The notes: a model not told the origin generated them from the letters alone. A DNA stretch of 64,000 nucleotides from an uncultured Altererythrobacter sp. (GCA_946886565.1 CAMPIX010000004.1:62001-126000); one strand, 5' to 3'. Counted from the stretch's first letter, positions 39,889 through 48,759 are shown. A program made the numbers and translations.

Positions 39889-40713
39889 TCACCGTGGCGA
39901 GAGCTGTGCCGCGACACCGAAATGATCGGACGGATATTCGCCCGCCACGGGCTCGTCGCCGATCACCTCGGCGCCAACGACCGCGAAGTGCTCGCGCTCC
40001 ACGAAGATATGATCGATCACCCGCGGCTCGTGTCCGCGTGCGGTGTTGAGCGTGGTCTCGGCCGCACCCGCCGGCAGCGCGCTTTCGAACCGCGGCGGCC
40101 CCATCGCGGCGAGCCCCGGATCGTCGAGCGGCGCGTTGAAATCGCCCATCACGATGAGCGGTGTCCCGTCCTGCGGCAGCCAGGCGAGCAGATCGGCGAG
40201 TTGCTGCGCGCGCACTGGCCCCTGCTCGGGCTTCCACGCCAGATGCGTGCCGACCACGTCGACCGGCCCGGCAGCGGTGCGCACCCGCACGCGGATCGCG
40301 GTGCGATAGTCGTCGAGCGGTTCGAGCTTGCGCCGCGCGACCTCGATCACCGGCAGGCGGGTGAGGATCGCGTTGCCGTAGCGCTTGGGCGCACCCTCGG
40401 GTTCGACCGCGACGAAATGGACCTCGGGATAGCCGAGCGCGGCGGCGAGCGTGTCGGCCTGGTTGGGCAGGCCCTTACGCGAATCCTCGAGCACTTCCTG
40501 CAGCGCCACCACATCGGCGTCGGCCGCGCGCAGCGCCGCGGTCAGCAGCTCGAGCCGCTTCGGCCAGTGCCCGCCGGCATCGTGCCAGATGTTGAACGTC
40601 GCCACGTTCAGGCTGCTCTGCGTGCCGCCTGCGAGCCCTTGCACGCAGCCTGCGAGCGGCAACGCCGCCATCCCCGCCAGCACCGTGCGCCGGCCAAATC
40701 CTGCCTTGTTCAT
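39889..40713 (-). CDS. Endonuclease/exonuclease/phosphatase-family lipoprotein
   Basis: A 274-residue enzyme of the EEP fold. The N-terminus GRRTVLAGMAALPLAGC combines a twin-arginine-like start with a lipobox, so it should be exported. Catalytic motifs are VATFNIWHD, VVALQEV, VVGTHLAW, VMGDFNAPLDD, VIDHIFV and PSDHFGVAA, holding the expected Asn, Glu, Asp and His residues. Substrate may be a nucleic acid, phospholipid or phosphodiester. The gene is divergent from nadB, 73 bp apart. Confidence 0.88.
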   Translation of the reverse strand: MNKAGFGRRTVLAGMAALPLAGCVQGLAGGTQSSLNVATFNIWHDAGGHWPKRLELLTAALRAADADVVALQEVLEDSRKGLPNQADTLAAALGYPEVHFVAVEPEGAPKRYGNAILTRLPVIEVARRKLEPLDDYRTAIRVRVRTAAGPVDVVGTHLAWKPEQGPVRAQQLADLLAWLPQDGTPLIVMGDFNAPLDDPGLAAMGPPRFESALPAGAAETTLNTARGHEPRVIDHIFVEREHFAVVGAEVIGDEPVAGEYPSDHFGVAAQLSPR

Positions 40714-40786
40714 GCGAACCCTTTTCTCGTCTCTCTCCTGGCAGCGCCCTCTGTCGCGCACTGCGGCGCTGTGCAAAAGAGTGGAA

Positions 40787-42367
40787 ATGAATGAATACGA
40801 TATCCTGGTCATCGGCTCGGGTGCCGCCGGGCTCACCGCTGCGCTCGCGCTCGCCGAAACGAAACAGGTGGCCGTGCTCGCCAAGGGCTCGCTCACCGGC
40901 GGCAGCACCGCCTGGGCGCAAGGCGGGATCGCCGCGGTGCTCGACGCGGGCGACACCTTCGAGGAGCATATCCGCGACACGATGGTCGCCGGCGCGGGGC
41001 TCAACCGGCGCGAGACGGTCGAATTCGTGATCGAACGCGCGCCCCATGCGATCGACCGGCTGGTCGAGCTCGGGGTGCCCTTCAACACAGAAGGCGCGGA
41101 CCTGCACCTGACGCGGGAGGGCGGGCACTCGCGCCGCCGCATCGTCCACGTGAACGACGCGACCGGGTGGGCGGTGCAAGAGGCGCTGCTGCGGGCGGCC
41201 GAGGCGCACCCCAACGTGACGCTCCTGCCCGGGCGCAGCTGCATCGACCTCATCACCGGGCGCCACGGCGAGAAGTTCTCCGGCGACGGCCACGTCTGGG
41301 GCGCCTACGCGCTCGACGAGGCCACCGGGCGGGTCGAGCGCCATGTCGCTCGCGCCACCGTGCTCGCCGCGGGCGGGGCCGGGCGGGTGTATCAGTTCTC
41401 CACCGCGCCGCGCGGCGCGACGGGGGACGGGATCGCGATGGCCTGGCGCGCCGGCGCGCGCGTCTCCAACATGGAGATGATGCAGTTCCACCCGACCTGC
41501 CTCTACAACCTCGAGGTCAAGAACTTCCTCATCACCGAGGCGGTGCGCGGCGAGGGCGGGCGGCTGCTCCATCCCGAAACCGGCCACCGCTACATGGCCG
41601 ATTACGATCCCGAACGGATGGAGCTCGCCCCGCGCGACGTCGTGGCGCGCGCCAACGACGACCAGATCAAGCGCTACGGGCTCGACTACGTCCACCTCGA
41701 CATCAGCCACCAGCCGCCCGAGTTCGTGACGGCGCACTTCCCCACGATCCACGAGAAGCTGCTCGGGCTCGGCATCGACATGACGAAGGAGCCGATCCCG
41801 GTCGTGCCCGCGCAGCACTACACCTGCGGCGGGGTGCTGATCGGGCTCGACGCGCGCACCGACCTGCCGGGGTTGTGGGCGGCCGGCGAATGCACCGAGA
41901 GCGGGCTCCACGGCGCCAATCGTCTCGCTTCCAACAGTCTTCTCGAATGCTTCGTCTTCGGCGAGGCGGCGGCGTGCGACATCCTTGCCGGCTGGGCCGA
42001 CCTCCCCCCGCCCCCGCCGATCCGCGAGTGGGACGCGAGCCGGGTCACCGACTCCGACGAGGAAGTCGTGATCAAGCAGAACTGGACCGAGATCCGGCGA
42101 ATGATGTGGAACTACGTCGGCATCGTGCGCACGACCAAGCGCCTCGAGCGCGCGCAGCACCGGATCGACCTGCTCGCGCAGGAGATCGAGGATTACTACG
42201 GCAGCTTCCGCGTCACCACCGACCTGATCGAGCTGCGCAACCTCCACCAGTGCGCCGACCTGATCGTGCGCAGCGCGCTCAAGCGCCACGAAAGCCGCGG
42301 CCTGCACTTCACGCTCGATTATCCGGAGACCGATCCGGTGGCGCGCGACACGGTGCTGGTGCCGTGA
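40787..42367 (+). CDS. nadB: L-aspartate oxidase
   Basis: Flavoenzyme that oxidises L-aspartate to iminoaspartate, the first step of de novo NAD synthesis. The 526-residue protein has the FAD-binding LVIGSGAAGLTAALAL, GGSTAWAQGGIAAV, the active-site region REGGHSRRRIVH, HYTCGGVLI and ESGLHGANRLASNSLLECFVFG. The ATG at 40787 gives MNEYDILVIG, the normal start. The partner genes nadA and nadC are not in the window. Confidence 0.95.
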   Translation: MNEYDILVIGSGAAGLTAALALAETKQVAVLAKGSLTGGSTAWAQGGIAAVLDAGDTFEEHIRDTMVAGAGLNRRETVEFVIERAPHAIDRLVELGVPFNTEGADLHLTREGGHSRRRIVHVNDATGWAVQEALLRAAEAHPNVTLLPGRSCIDLITGRHGEKFSGDGHVWGAYALDEATGRVERHVARATVLAAGGAGRVYQFSTAPRGATGDGIAMAWRAGARVSNMEMMQFHPTCLYNLEVKNFLITEAVRGEGGRLLHPETGHRYMADYDPERMELAPRDVVARANDDQIKRYGLDYVHLDISHQPPEFVTAHFPTIHEKLLGLGIDMTKEPIPVVPAQHYTCGGVLIGLDARTDLPGLWAAGECTESGLHGANRLASNSLLECFVFGEAAACDILAGWADLPPPPPIREWDASRVTDSDEEVVIKQNWTEIRRMMWNYVGIVRTTKRLERAQHRIDLLAQEIEDYYGSFRVTTDLIELRNLHQCADLIVRSALKRHESRGLHFTLDYPETDPVARDTVLVP

Positions 42368-42773
42368 AGGGGCCTCCGGCGCATGCGCCAAAGCCGCCCG
42401 TGGCGCCGTTTGTCGACCAAGAGCATACCGCGTTCGACCAGCGCAAGCCCGCTGAAATCGTAGTGGGAGCGGTGCGATATGAGTCGATTGCGCGCCGCGG
42501 TGACAATGTTCCGCAGCACTTGTTGCTTCGCCGTATCAAGGGCAGGATTGCATCCAATTCTAGCAATATAGATGCAAATACTGGGCGATCCAAGCCATTC
42601 TCGACCCCGAATTGACAATTATCTTTCGAATCCTATCGTGAGTAGCAGGATCCGGCGCACCGCAGGCGCCTGTCCCGATCGACCGACGATCGCGATCCGC
42701 CCGGATCGTGCGTGTCGCCCGAAGCGTCACGAACCTGCGGCCGATCATCTTTGTCGAAGGAAAGGATGATCCG
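42368..42773. other. Intergenic stretch, 406 bp, no supported gene
   Basis: No frame here has both a plausible start and a protein-like translation. A minus-strand frame (about 42618 down to 42368) contains the segment NRLISHRSHYDFSGLALV and could be a decayed gene, but I cannot place it. Base composition in 42530-42640 is more AT-rich than around it. The promoter of the TonB-C-domain gene should lie at the right end. Confidence 0.4.
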
Positions 42774-43283
42774 ATGACCAAGACTTCTTTTGCCAGACAT
42801 GCTCTGCCCCTCACGCTGGCCCTGGCGTGGGGCGCAACGGCTGCGCCCGCGCTTTCGGCGCCGAAGGAAATCGTCGTCTCCAGCGACAGCGCTGTAGCCG
42901 AACTGTCGCAAGACCTCGATCGCCAGCTCGATTTCGCCGCCCGAGACATGCGCAAAAGCCACGGCGACGGATACGCGATCGTGCGCTTCGAGCGGGGCGA
43001 GGACGGCCGACCGGCGAACGTGACCTTCTACCGCCGTTCGGGCAGCGCAAGCGTCGACCGGCTCGCTCGGAGTGCGGTTCGCCGTCTGGGCGCGAAGACC
43101 GGGCTGCCGGTCACGGGCGTAGCGAACCAGACCTATCAGGCGAATATCGTCGTCGCGAACAGCGAGCGCTCGCATCGCGCGCTGGTCGCCGGGCTCGTGC
43201 GTGCCGAAAAGCAGCGGCTCGCTTCGTCGCCTGCCGAGAGCACCGTGCTGGCCCTGTCGGCCGGCGCACATATCGCTTCCTGA
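42774..43283 (+). CDS. Exported protein with TonB-like C-terminal domain
   Basis: A 169-residue protein with a signal peptide (MTKTSFARHALPLTLALAWG...APALSAP). Residues ~50-145 resemble a TonB C-terminal domain: ARDMRKSHGDGYAIVRFERGEDGRPANVTFYRRSG reads like the beta-alpha-beta start of that domain. It lacks a proline-rich linker and a usual membrane anchor, so it is not a normal energy transducer. GAAGGAAAGG precedes the ATG at 42774. Standalone TonB-C proteins of this sort are of unknown role. Confidence 0.7.
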   Translation: MTKTSFARHALPLTLALAWGATAAPALSAPKEIVVSSDSAVAELSQDLDRQLDFAARDMRKSHGDGYAIVRFERGEDGRPANVTFYRRSGSASVDRLARSAVRRLGAKTGLPVTGVANQTYQANIVVANSERSHRALVAGLVRAEKQRLASSPAESTVLALSAGAHIAS

Positions 43284-43854
43284 CCTCCACCCCGGTCCGG
43301 AAGCGCTTTGGCGTCGTAGCCGTGTCGACTGCGGACGACACGGCCGCGGCGCCAAAGTCGGGTGTTATCGACGCGTGTGCCGGTCACGAAGCTTCGCCGC
43401 CCGATTCGATTGATTCAAAGGGTCGCGATCCCCACTTTTGCGCATATAAATTTTTTCACGATTTCATTTTTGGGGTTGCGCCTGGCCCGACCCGCGGAAT
43501 TCCCGCGCGTCGCGGCGTCGCAACCGGATAATACACCGCTGCGAGACAAGGTTAGCGGCCATTTACCCCCTTGCGTGCGAGTCGCCGCTGATTCAGTATC
43601 TAGTGGTTCGGATCGGCAAGGGACCCACTAGATCGTGTTGCTGCCGGTGAATCGCCCTAAGGCGTGGGCGGCGAAGCGGCGGGCGGTGAATCGCCTTGGC
43701 AAGGGCCGGATGTGGGTGGATCGGGGGATAAGTAATTGCCCTTTCCACGGGGGAGAAATGCTAGGTGGAGGGCTGCTCCACCGAATCGAACGGATGCGGA
43801 ACATCGGGCGCGAGGCGCGATTGTTCGAACAGCGTGAAACGGGGCGGGCGACAC
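43284..43854 (+). promoter_or_regulatory. Upstream region of nrdA with inverted and direct repeats
   Basis: This 571-bp stretch has no supported gene. It holds an AT-rich segment (about 43440-43475), a perfect 9-bp inverted repeat ATCTAGTGG (43598-43606) / CCACTAGAT (43625-43633), a 12-bp direct repeat CGGTGAATCGCC at 43645-43656 and 43684-43695 (39-bp period), and a 7-bp hairpin GGTGGAG/CTCCACC at 43764-43782. The CTAGTGG halves resemble NrdR-box halves, the repressor of ribonucleotide reductase genes; this is inference. Confidence 0.5.
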
Positions 43855-45927
43855 ATGGATTTCAGGACCGGGGACGAAGCGGCAATGGGACTCGACGAAG
43901 CAGGCGACACGACGATTGACCGGGAAGTTGGCGATCGCGAAGCCGGCACGGCGGACCCGAAGCCCGCAGATACGGCGGTGAAGATGGCGAAGGCAGACAA
44001 GGGGAGCGACGGACTGGTCGCTGACGGCGCGATTGCGCAAGGGGCGAACGAGGCGCTTTCGCAGGCGGTCGCCGCGGCGGCCGAGGCCAATGCCGAGAAG
44101 CCCGACAGCAAGAAGATCAACGACCGCCGGTTCGATGTCGTCACTGACGCCGCGCGCGACGCGCTGCTGACCGAATTCGGCAAGGAAACGCTGATCGACC
44201 GCTATCTGCTGCCGGGCGAGACCTTCCAGGATCTGTTCGCGCGCGTCGCCGACGCCTACGCCGACGATCAGGAGCACGCCCAGCGGCTCTACGACTACAT
44301 CTCCAGGCTGTGGTTCATGCCCGCGACGCCGGTGCTGTCGAACGGCGGCACCAACCGCGGTCTGCCCATCAGCTGCTACCTCAACTCGGTCGAGGACAGC
44401 CTCGAGGGCATCGTGGGCACCTGGAACGAGAACGTCTGGCTCGCCAGCCGCGGCGGCGGCATCGGCACCTATTGGGGCCAGGTGCGCGGGATCGGCGAGC
44501 CGGTCGGCCTCAACGGCAAGACCAGCGGCATCATCCCCTTCGTGCGCGTGATGGACAGCCTGACGCTGGCAATCTCGCAGGGCTCGCTGCGGCGCGGTTC
44601 GGCCGCGTGCTACATCGACGTCTCGCACCCCGAGATCGAGGAATTCCTCGAGATCCGCAAACCCACGGGCGATTTCAACCGCAAGGCGCTGAACCTGCAC
44701 CACGGCGTGCTGCTGACCGACGACTTCATGGAAGCGGTGCGCGAAGGCGCCGACTTCGACCTCGTCAGCCCCCGCGACGGAAGCGTGCGCAAGACGGTCG
44801 ACGCGCGCAGCCTGTTCCAGAAGCTGGTCGAGACGCGGCTCGCCACCGGCGAGCCCTATATCGTCTTCTCCGACACGGTGAACCGGATGATGCCCAAGCA
44901 TCACCGCGAGCTCGGGCTTAAGGTCTCGACTTCGAACCTGTGCTCCGAAATCACCCTGCCGACCGGCCGCGACCATCTCGGCAACGATCGCACCGCGGTC
45001 TGCTGCCTGTCCTCGCTCAACCTCGAAAAGTGGGAGGAGTGGGAAGGCGACAAGCTGTTCGTGGAAGACGTGATGCGCTTCCTCGACAACGTGCTGCAGG
45101 ACTATATCGACCGCGCGCCCGAAGAGATGGCGCGCGCCAAGTATTCGGCGATGCGCGAACGCTCGGTCGGCATGGGCGTGATGGGCTTCCACTCGTTCCT
45201 GCAATCGAAGAACATCGGTTTTGAAAGCCCGATGGCGAAAGTGTGGAACCTGAAGATGTTCAAGCACATCGCCGCCAAGGCCGAGGAAGCGAGCATGGTT
45301 CTCGCCAAGGAGCGCGGGCCGTGCCCCGACGCCGAGGAAATGGGCGCGATGGAGCGCTTCAGCTGCAAGATGGCGATCGCGCCGACCGCCTCGATCTCGA
45401 TCATCTGCGGCGGCACCAGCGCCTGCATCGAGCCGATCCCGGCGAACATCTACACCCACAAGACGCTCTCGGGCAGCTTCGTGGTCAAGAATCCCTACCT
45501 CCAGAAGCTGCTCGCTTCGAAGAGCAAGGATTCGAACAACGTGTGGAACTCGATCCTCGAGCGCGGCGGCTCGGTCCAGCACCTCGACTTCCTCACCCCC
45601 GAGGAGAAGGCGACCTACAAGACCAGCTTCGAGATCGACCAGCGCTGGCTGCTCGAATTCGCCGCCGACCGCACGCCCTACATCGACCAGGCGCAGAGCC
45701 TGAACCTGTTCATCCCCGCCGACGTCGACAAGTGGGACCTGGCGATGCTCCACTTCCAGGCGTGGGAGAAGGGCATCAAGTCGCTCTATTACCTGCGCTC
45801 GAAGAGCGTGCAGCGCGCCGGCTTCGCCGGCGGGGTGGAGGCCGACAACACCCCCGATGCCGCGAAGTACGAGCTGAGCGCCGGCGGGGAACAGACCGAC
45901 TACGAGGAATGCCTGGCCTGTCAGTAG
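43855..45927 (+). CDS. nrdA: Ribonucleoside-diphosphate reductase alpha subunit (class Ia)
   Basis: Catalytic subunit that reduces NDPs to dNDPs, with radical supplied by NrdB. The 690-residue protein has SCYLNSVEDS with the first active-site Cys, STSNLCSEI, PTASISIICGGTSACIEP and a C-terminal ECLACQ shuttle pair for thioredoxin. The first ~90 residues are low-complexity, charged and alanine-rich instead of an ATP-cone. The ATG at 43855 (MDFRTGDEA) is chosen as the likely start. nrdB lies 1.6 kb downstream with five small genes between. Confidence 0.95.
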   Translation: MDFRTGDEAAMGLDEAGDTTIDREVGDREAGTADPKPADTAVKMAKADKGSDGLVADGAIAQGANEALSQAVAAAAEANAEKPDSKKINDRRFDVVTDAARDALLTEFGKETLIDRYLLPGETFQDLFARVADAYADDQEHAQRLYDYISRLWFMPATPVLSNGGTNRGLPISCYLNSVEDSLEGIVGTWNENVWLASRGGGIGTYWGQVRGIGEPVGLNGKTSGIIPFVRVMDSLTLAISQGSLRRGSAACYIDVSHPEIEEFLEIRKPTGDFNRKALNLHHGVLLTDDFMEAVREGADFDLVSPRDGSVRKTVDARSLFQKLVETRLATGEPYIVFSDTVNRMMPKHHRELGLKVSTSNLCSEITLPTGRDHLGNDRTAVCCLSSLNLEKWEEWEGDKLFVEDVMRFLDNVLQDYIDRAPEEMARAKYSAMRERSVGMGVMGFHSFLQSKNIGFESPMAKVWNLKMFKHIAAKAEEASMVLAKERGPCPDAEEMGAMERFSCKMAIAPTASISIICGGTSACIEPIPANIYTHKTLSGSFVVKNPYLQKLLASKSKDSNNVWNSILERGGSVQHLDFLTPEEKATYKTSFEIDQRWLLEFAADRTPYIDQAQSLNLFIPADVDKWDLAMLHFQAWEKGIKSLYYLRSKSVQRAGFAGGVEADNTPDAAKYELSAGGEQTDYEECLACQ

Positions 45928-45937
45928 GGAGATCGCC

Positions 45938-46183
45938 GTGCCGAAGGTCTTCGAATGGCGCGGCTACCGCTTTCATTTCTTCTCGTTCGAGGGTTCGCCA
46001 CGCGAGCCGATCCACATCCACGTCGCGAAAGCGGGCGCCGCCGCGAAATTCTGGCTTCATCCCAGGGTTCGGTTGGCTGACAGCCAGAACCTGACTCCCC
46101 TTGAAATCCGGCGGCTGGAAAAGGTAATAGAGCAGCATCGTCAGGAGATAACCGAGGCGTGGAATGAATTCTTCGCTCGATAA
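45938..46183 (+). CDS. DUF4160-domain protein
   Basis: An 81-residue protein of the DUF4160 family: WRGYRFHFFSFEG, EPIHIHVAKAG and AAKFWLHP are diagnostic. It starts at GTG 45938, 10 bp after nrdA, with AGGGAGA before it. It overlaps the next gene, DUF2442, by 20 bp. This two-gene pairing recurs widely and is thought to be toxin-antitoxin-like, but no activity is established that I know of. Confidence 0.88.
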   Translation: MPKVFEWRGYRFHFFSFEGSPREPIHIHVAKAGAAAKFWLHPRVRLADSQNLTPLEIRRLEKVIEQHRQEITEAWNEFFAR

Positions 46184-46430
46184 AGTGCCCGAGCCGACCC
46201 GTGTGCGCTTTTCCGAAGCGACCATGTGGGTTGAGCTTTCCGACGGCCGCACCCTGGGCTTGCCGCTTGCATGGTATCCACGCCTCAACGGCGCGAGTGA
46301 CAAAGCGCTAAGCGACCATTTCCTGAGTCCGTCCGGTATTCACTGGGACACACTGGACGAGGATCTGTCCGTGCGCGGCATGTTGCTGGGTCTGAAGGAC
46401 GGAACCTTTCTGCCTGCCAATGCAGCCTGA
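46164..46430 (+). CDS. DUF2442-domain protein
   Basis: An 88-residue partner of the DUF4160 gene. The DUF2442 core is visible: VRFSEATMWVELSDGRTLGLPLAWYPRL, GIHWDTLDEDLSVRGML. The fold resembles the N-terminal NAD(P)-like or HTH-linked DUF2442 domain and is often fused to a helix-turn-helix; here it is alone. Its end overlaps the lipoprotein gene by 11 bp, so three genes are translationally linked. Confidence 0.87.
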   Translation: MNSSLDKVPEPTRVRFSEATMWVELSDGRTLGLPLAWYPRLNGASDKALSDHFLSPSGIHWDTLDEDLSVRGMLLGLKDGTFLPANAA

Positions 46431-46713
46431 CGGCGTCCGCAATGTAGCGGTCGCAACCGCGCTGGTCCTTGCCCTCTCCGCCTGCGCTTCGCAAGTCGAC
46501 GCGGGCGTTTCGCAGGAGGCGAGCGCGCCCGGCTTCCTTTGGGGCCTGTGGCACGGGTTCGTCTTCCCGTTCGCCTGGATCGGCTCGCTGTTTGACCCCG
46601 GAATCGCGGTCTACGCCGTGCCCAACCGCGGCGGGTGGTACGATTTCGGGTTCTTTCTCGGGATAACCGTGCTCGGCGGCGGCTCGTGGTTCGGTTCGAA
46701 ATCGCGCAAGTAA
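46420..46713 (+). CDS. Hypothetical lipoprotein with membrane segments
   Basis: A 97-residue protein: signal VAVATALVLALSAC with a lipobox, then two hydrophobic segments (FLWGLWHGFVFPFAWIGSLF and FGFFLGITVLGG). The overlap with the DUF2442 stop by 11 bp and a strong terminator after it indicate that it is the last gene of the nrdA transcript. Family not recognised; small proteins of this look occur in many proteobacteria. Confidence 0.72.
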   Translation: MQPDGVRNVAVATALVLALSACASQVDAGVSQEASAPGFLWGLWHGFVFPFAWIGSLFDPGIAVYAVPNRGGWYDFGFFLGITVLGGGSWFGSKSRK

Positions 46714-46725
46714 GGCTCGCATGAA

Positions 46726-46761
46726 AGCCCCGGCCGCGCCGTGCTGGGGCGGGCCGGGGCT
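46726..46761 (+). terminator. Rho-independent terminator after the nrdA transcript
   Basis: AGCCCCGGCC (46726-46735) and GGCCGGGGCT (46752-46761) are exact reverse complements, with flanking AA and TCTT. It also faces the DUF2171 gene on the opposite strand and may serve both. Confidence 0.75.
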
Positions 46762-46803
46762 CTTCGCTGCTCCCTCAAAGGGGCAGCCAATCGACGATAT
46801 CCG

Positions 46804-47043
46804 TCAGGCGGTCGTGGCGCTCGTGCCCAGCCCCGCCGGAATACGCGCAGTTTCCTTGAGATAAATGCGGTTGTCGTCGATCTTGGCGATATCGTCGATC
46901 GCGACGAAGTGATGGATTTCATCCGCGCTGTCCGATTTGGTCAGCTTGATCGCATCGTCCTTCACGTCATCGACGGTGCCGACGTGCTGGCCGTTGCAAT
47001 CGGTGACTTCCATGTGTTCCTTGATGCGGAGCTTCTCGAACAT
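46804..47043 (-). CDS. DUF2171-domain protein
   Basis: A 79-residue protein similar to PRC-barrel-like DUF2171: RIKEHMEVTDCNGQHVGTVDDV and IKLTKSD...HHFVAIDDIAKID are diagnostic. The family is cytosolic and of unknown function. The stop lies close to the terminator at 46726-46761. A short gene (47136-47336) lies upstream on the same strand, 92 bp away. Confidence 0.85.
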   Translation of the reverse strand: MFEKLRIKEHMEVTDCNGQHVGTVDDVKDDAIKLTKSDSADEIHHFVAIDDIAKIDDNRIYLKETARIPAGLGTSATTA

Positions 47044-47135
47044 AAGCTGAACCCTTTCAATTGCTTGTCTGCCCTATCAACGGGCTGAGGCCGGCAATCG
47101 TTCCGCAATTCGGCGCGGCTCGGGCACGGTTCGCT

Positions 47136-47336
47136 TCAGGGCCGGTCGGCGTCGGCCTTCGCCTGCCGCGCTCCGATGGCGCCGGTGCCGATATCCTGCA
47201 CCCGCCCCTTGCGCTCCTTCGATTTGCCGTCGTCGCGCGTCTCGTGCTCGCGCGGCCCCGTGCGTTCGATCCCGCCCGGCTCGGGCCCCGGCTCGAGAGT
47301 GACGTCGCGGCTGTCGTCGGGTTCGTATTCGCCCAT
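47136..47336 (-). CDS. Small disordered hypothetical protein
   Basis: A 66-residue hydrophilic protein with no hydrophobic core (RDVTLEPGPEPGG, REHETRDDGKSKERKGR), probably disordered. A strong AAGGAG before the ATG argues that it is translated. It is upstream of the DUF2171 gene and divergent from nrdB by 174 bp. No family recognised. Confidence 0.6.
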   Translation of the reverse strand: MGEYEPDDSRDVTLEPGPEPGGIERTGPREHETRDDGKSKERKGRVQDIGTGAIGARQAKADADRP

Positions 47337-47510
47337 GGCAATTCTCCTTCTGCCCGGACCAACGGCGCGTGCGCCCCTCGCGTTCCTGCGCCCGGGCCGA
47401 CACGCATGGTTACCCGCAGCTTATCCCCGCCGAATCGGTAACGCTTGCCTTCGAAAACGGCCTGTGATTCCCTATATGAGTCGCCACGCGCGAAACTCGG
47501 AGATCACAAG

Positions 47511-48584
47511 ATGTCGTTGCTCGAAGCCCGCAAGACCTACAAGCCGTTCGAATATCCGTGGGCCTACGACTTCTGGAAGCGCCAGCAGCAGATCCACTGG
47601 ATGCCCGAGGAAGTGCCGCTGGGCGAGGACTGCCGCGACTGGGCGCAGAAGATCTCCGAGCACGAGCGCAACCTGCTCACCCAGATCTTCCGCTTCTTCA
47701 CCCAGGCCGATGTCGAGGTGCAGGATTGCTACCACGACAAATACGGCCGCGTGTTCAAGCCGACCGAGATCAAGATGATGCTCGCCGCCTTCTCCAACAT
47801 GGAGACGGTGCACATCGCCGCCTATTCGCACCTGCTCGACACGATCGGCATGCCCGAGAGCGAATACGGCATGTTCCTCGAATACGAGGAGATGAAGGCC
47901 AAGCACGACTACCTGCAGCAGTTCGGCGTCGATTCGGACGAGGATATCGCCCGCACGCTCGCCATGTTCGGCGGCTTCACCGAAGGGCTCCAGCTCTTCG
48001 CCAGCTTCGCCATGCTGATGAACTTCCCGCGCTTCAACAAGATGAAGGGCATGGGCCAGATCGTCAGCTGGTCGGTCCGCGACGAGAGCCTGCACTGCGA
48101 AGGCATCACCCGCCTGTTCCACGAATTCGTGCGCGAGCGCGACTGCTTCACCAAGAGCGTGAAGGAGGACATCATGGACATGTGCCAGAAGACGGTGCGG
48201 CTGGAGGACGCCTTCATCGACCTCGCGTTCGAACAGGGCCCGGTGCCCGGCATGACCGCGAACGAGATCAAGCGCTACATCCGCTACATCGCCGACTGGC
48301 GCCTGGGCCAGCTCGGCCTCAAGCCGATCTACATGGTGGAGGACCACCCCCTCCCCTGGCTCGCCCCGCTGCTGAACGGCGTGGAGCACGCCAACTTCTT
48401 CGAAACCCGTGCGACCGAATATTCGAAGGGCGCGACCAAGGGCAACTGGCAGGATGTCTGGTCGAGCTTCGACAAGCGCCAGAAGGCCAGGAAGGGCGAG
48501 GAAGCGAACGACCTGGGGGATGAGGGTCCGGGGCTGTTCGGGGATGAGGGTGAGGGTGGCGCTGGGAGCGTGGCGGCGGAGTGA
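47511..48584 (+). CDS. nrdB: Ribonucleoside-diphosphate reductase beta subunit (class Ia)
   Basis: Radical-generating subunit of the class Ia enzyme. The 357-residue protein carries the diiron/tyrosyl site: Glu98, His101 and Tyr105 in METVHIAAY match the E-x-x-H-x-x-x-Y pattern of E. coli NrdB (E115, H118, Y122), so a tyrosyl radical is expected. The second iron site is in RDESLHCEG. The C-terminus is an acidic, glycine-rich tail rather than an ATP-cone. CGGAGA precedes the ATG at 47511. Confidence 0.95.
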   Translation: MSLLEARKTYKPFEYPWAYDFWKRQQQIHWMPEEVPLGEDCRDWAQKISEHERNLLTQIFRFFTQADVEVQDCYHDKYGRVFKPTEIKMMLAAFSNMETVHIAAYSHLLDTIGMPESEYGMFLEYEEMKAKHDYLQQFGVDSDEDIARTLAMFGGFTEGLQLFASFAMLMNFPRFNKMKGMGQIVSWSVRDESLHCEGITRLFHEFVRERDCFTKSVKEDIMDMCQKTVRLEDAFIDLAFEQGPVPGMTANEIKRYIRYIADWRLGQLGLKPIYMVEDHPLPWLAPLLNGVEHANFFETRATEYSKGATKGNWQDVWSSFDKRQKARKGEEANDLGDEGPGLFGDEGEGGAGSVAAE

Positions 48585-48759
48585 TAGCACCAAAATGGCC
48601 TCGTTCAGCACGATCCATCCATCCTGTTGTACTGCTGAAACGAGTCCTTGGGCGCCTCGGGAGCGAACTTTACCTTTTCACTTAGCGAGGGTCTTTTATG
48701 ACTCTGAGGGAAATTTAGCTGACTCACATCGTCGGGCTGTATGTTCTTTGTCATATACT

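Noticed and set aside
40475..42391. 638-codon minus-strand frame opposite nadB
   Set aside because: Shadow frame with no recognisable domain.
42319..42618. Minus-strand gene overlapping the nadB end
   Set aside because: No ribosome site, no family match, and it runs into nadB; kept only as a possible remnant.
43284..43854. Cobalamin or other known riboswitch upstream of nrdA
   Set aside because: I found no B12-box-like sequence, and the enzyme is class Ia, not the B12-dependent type.
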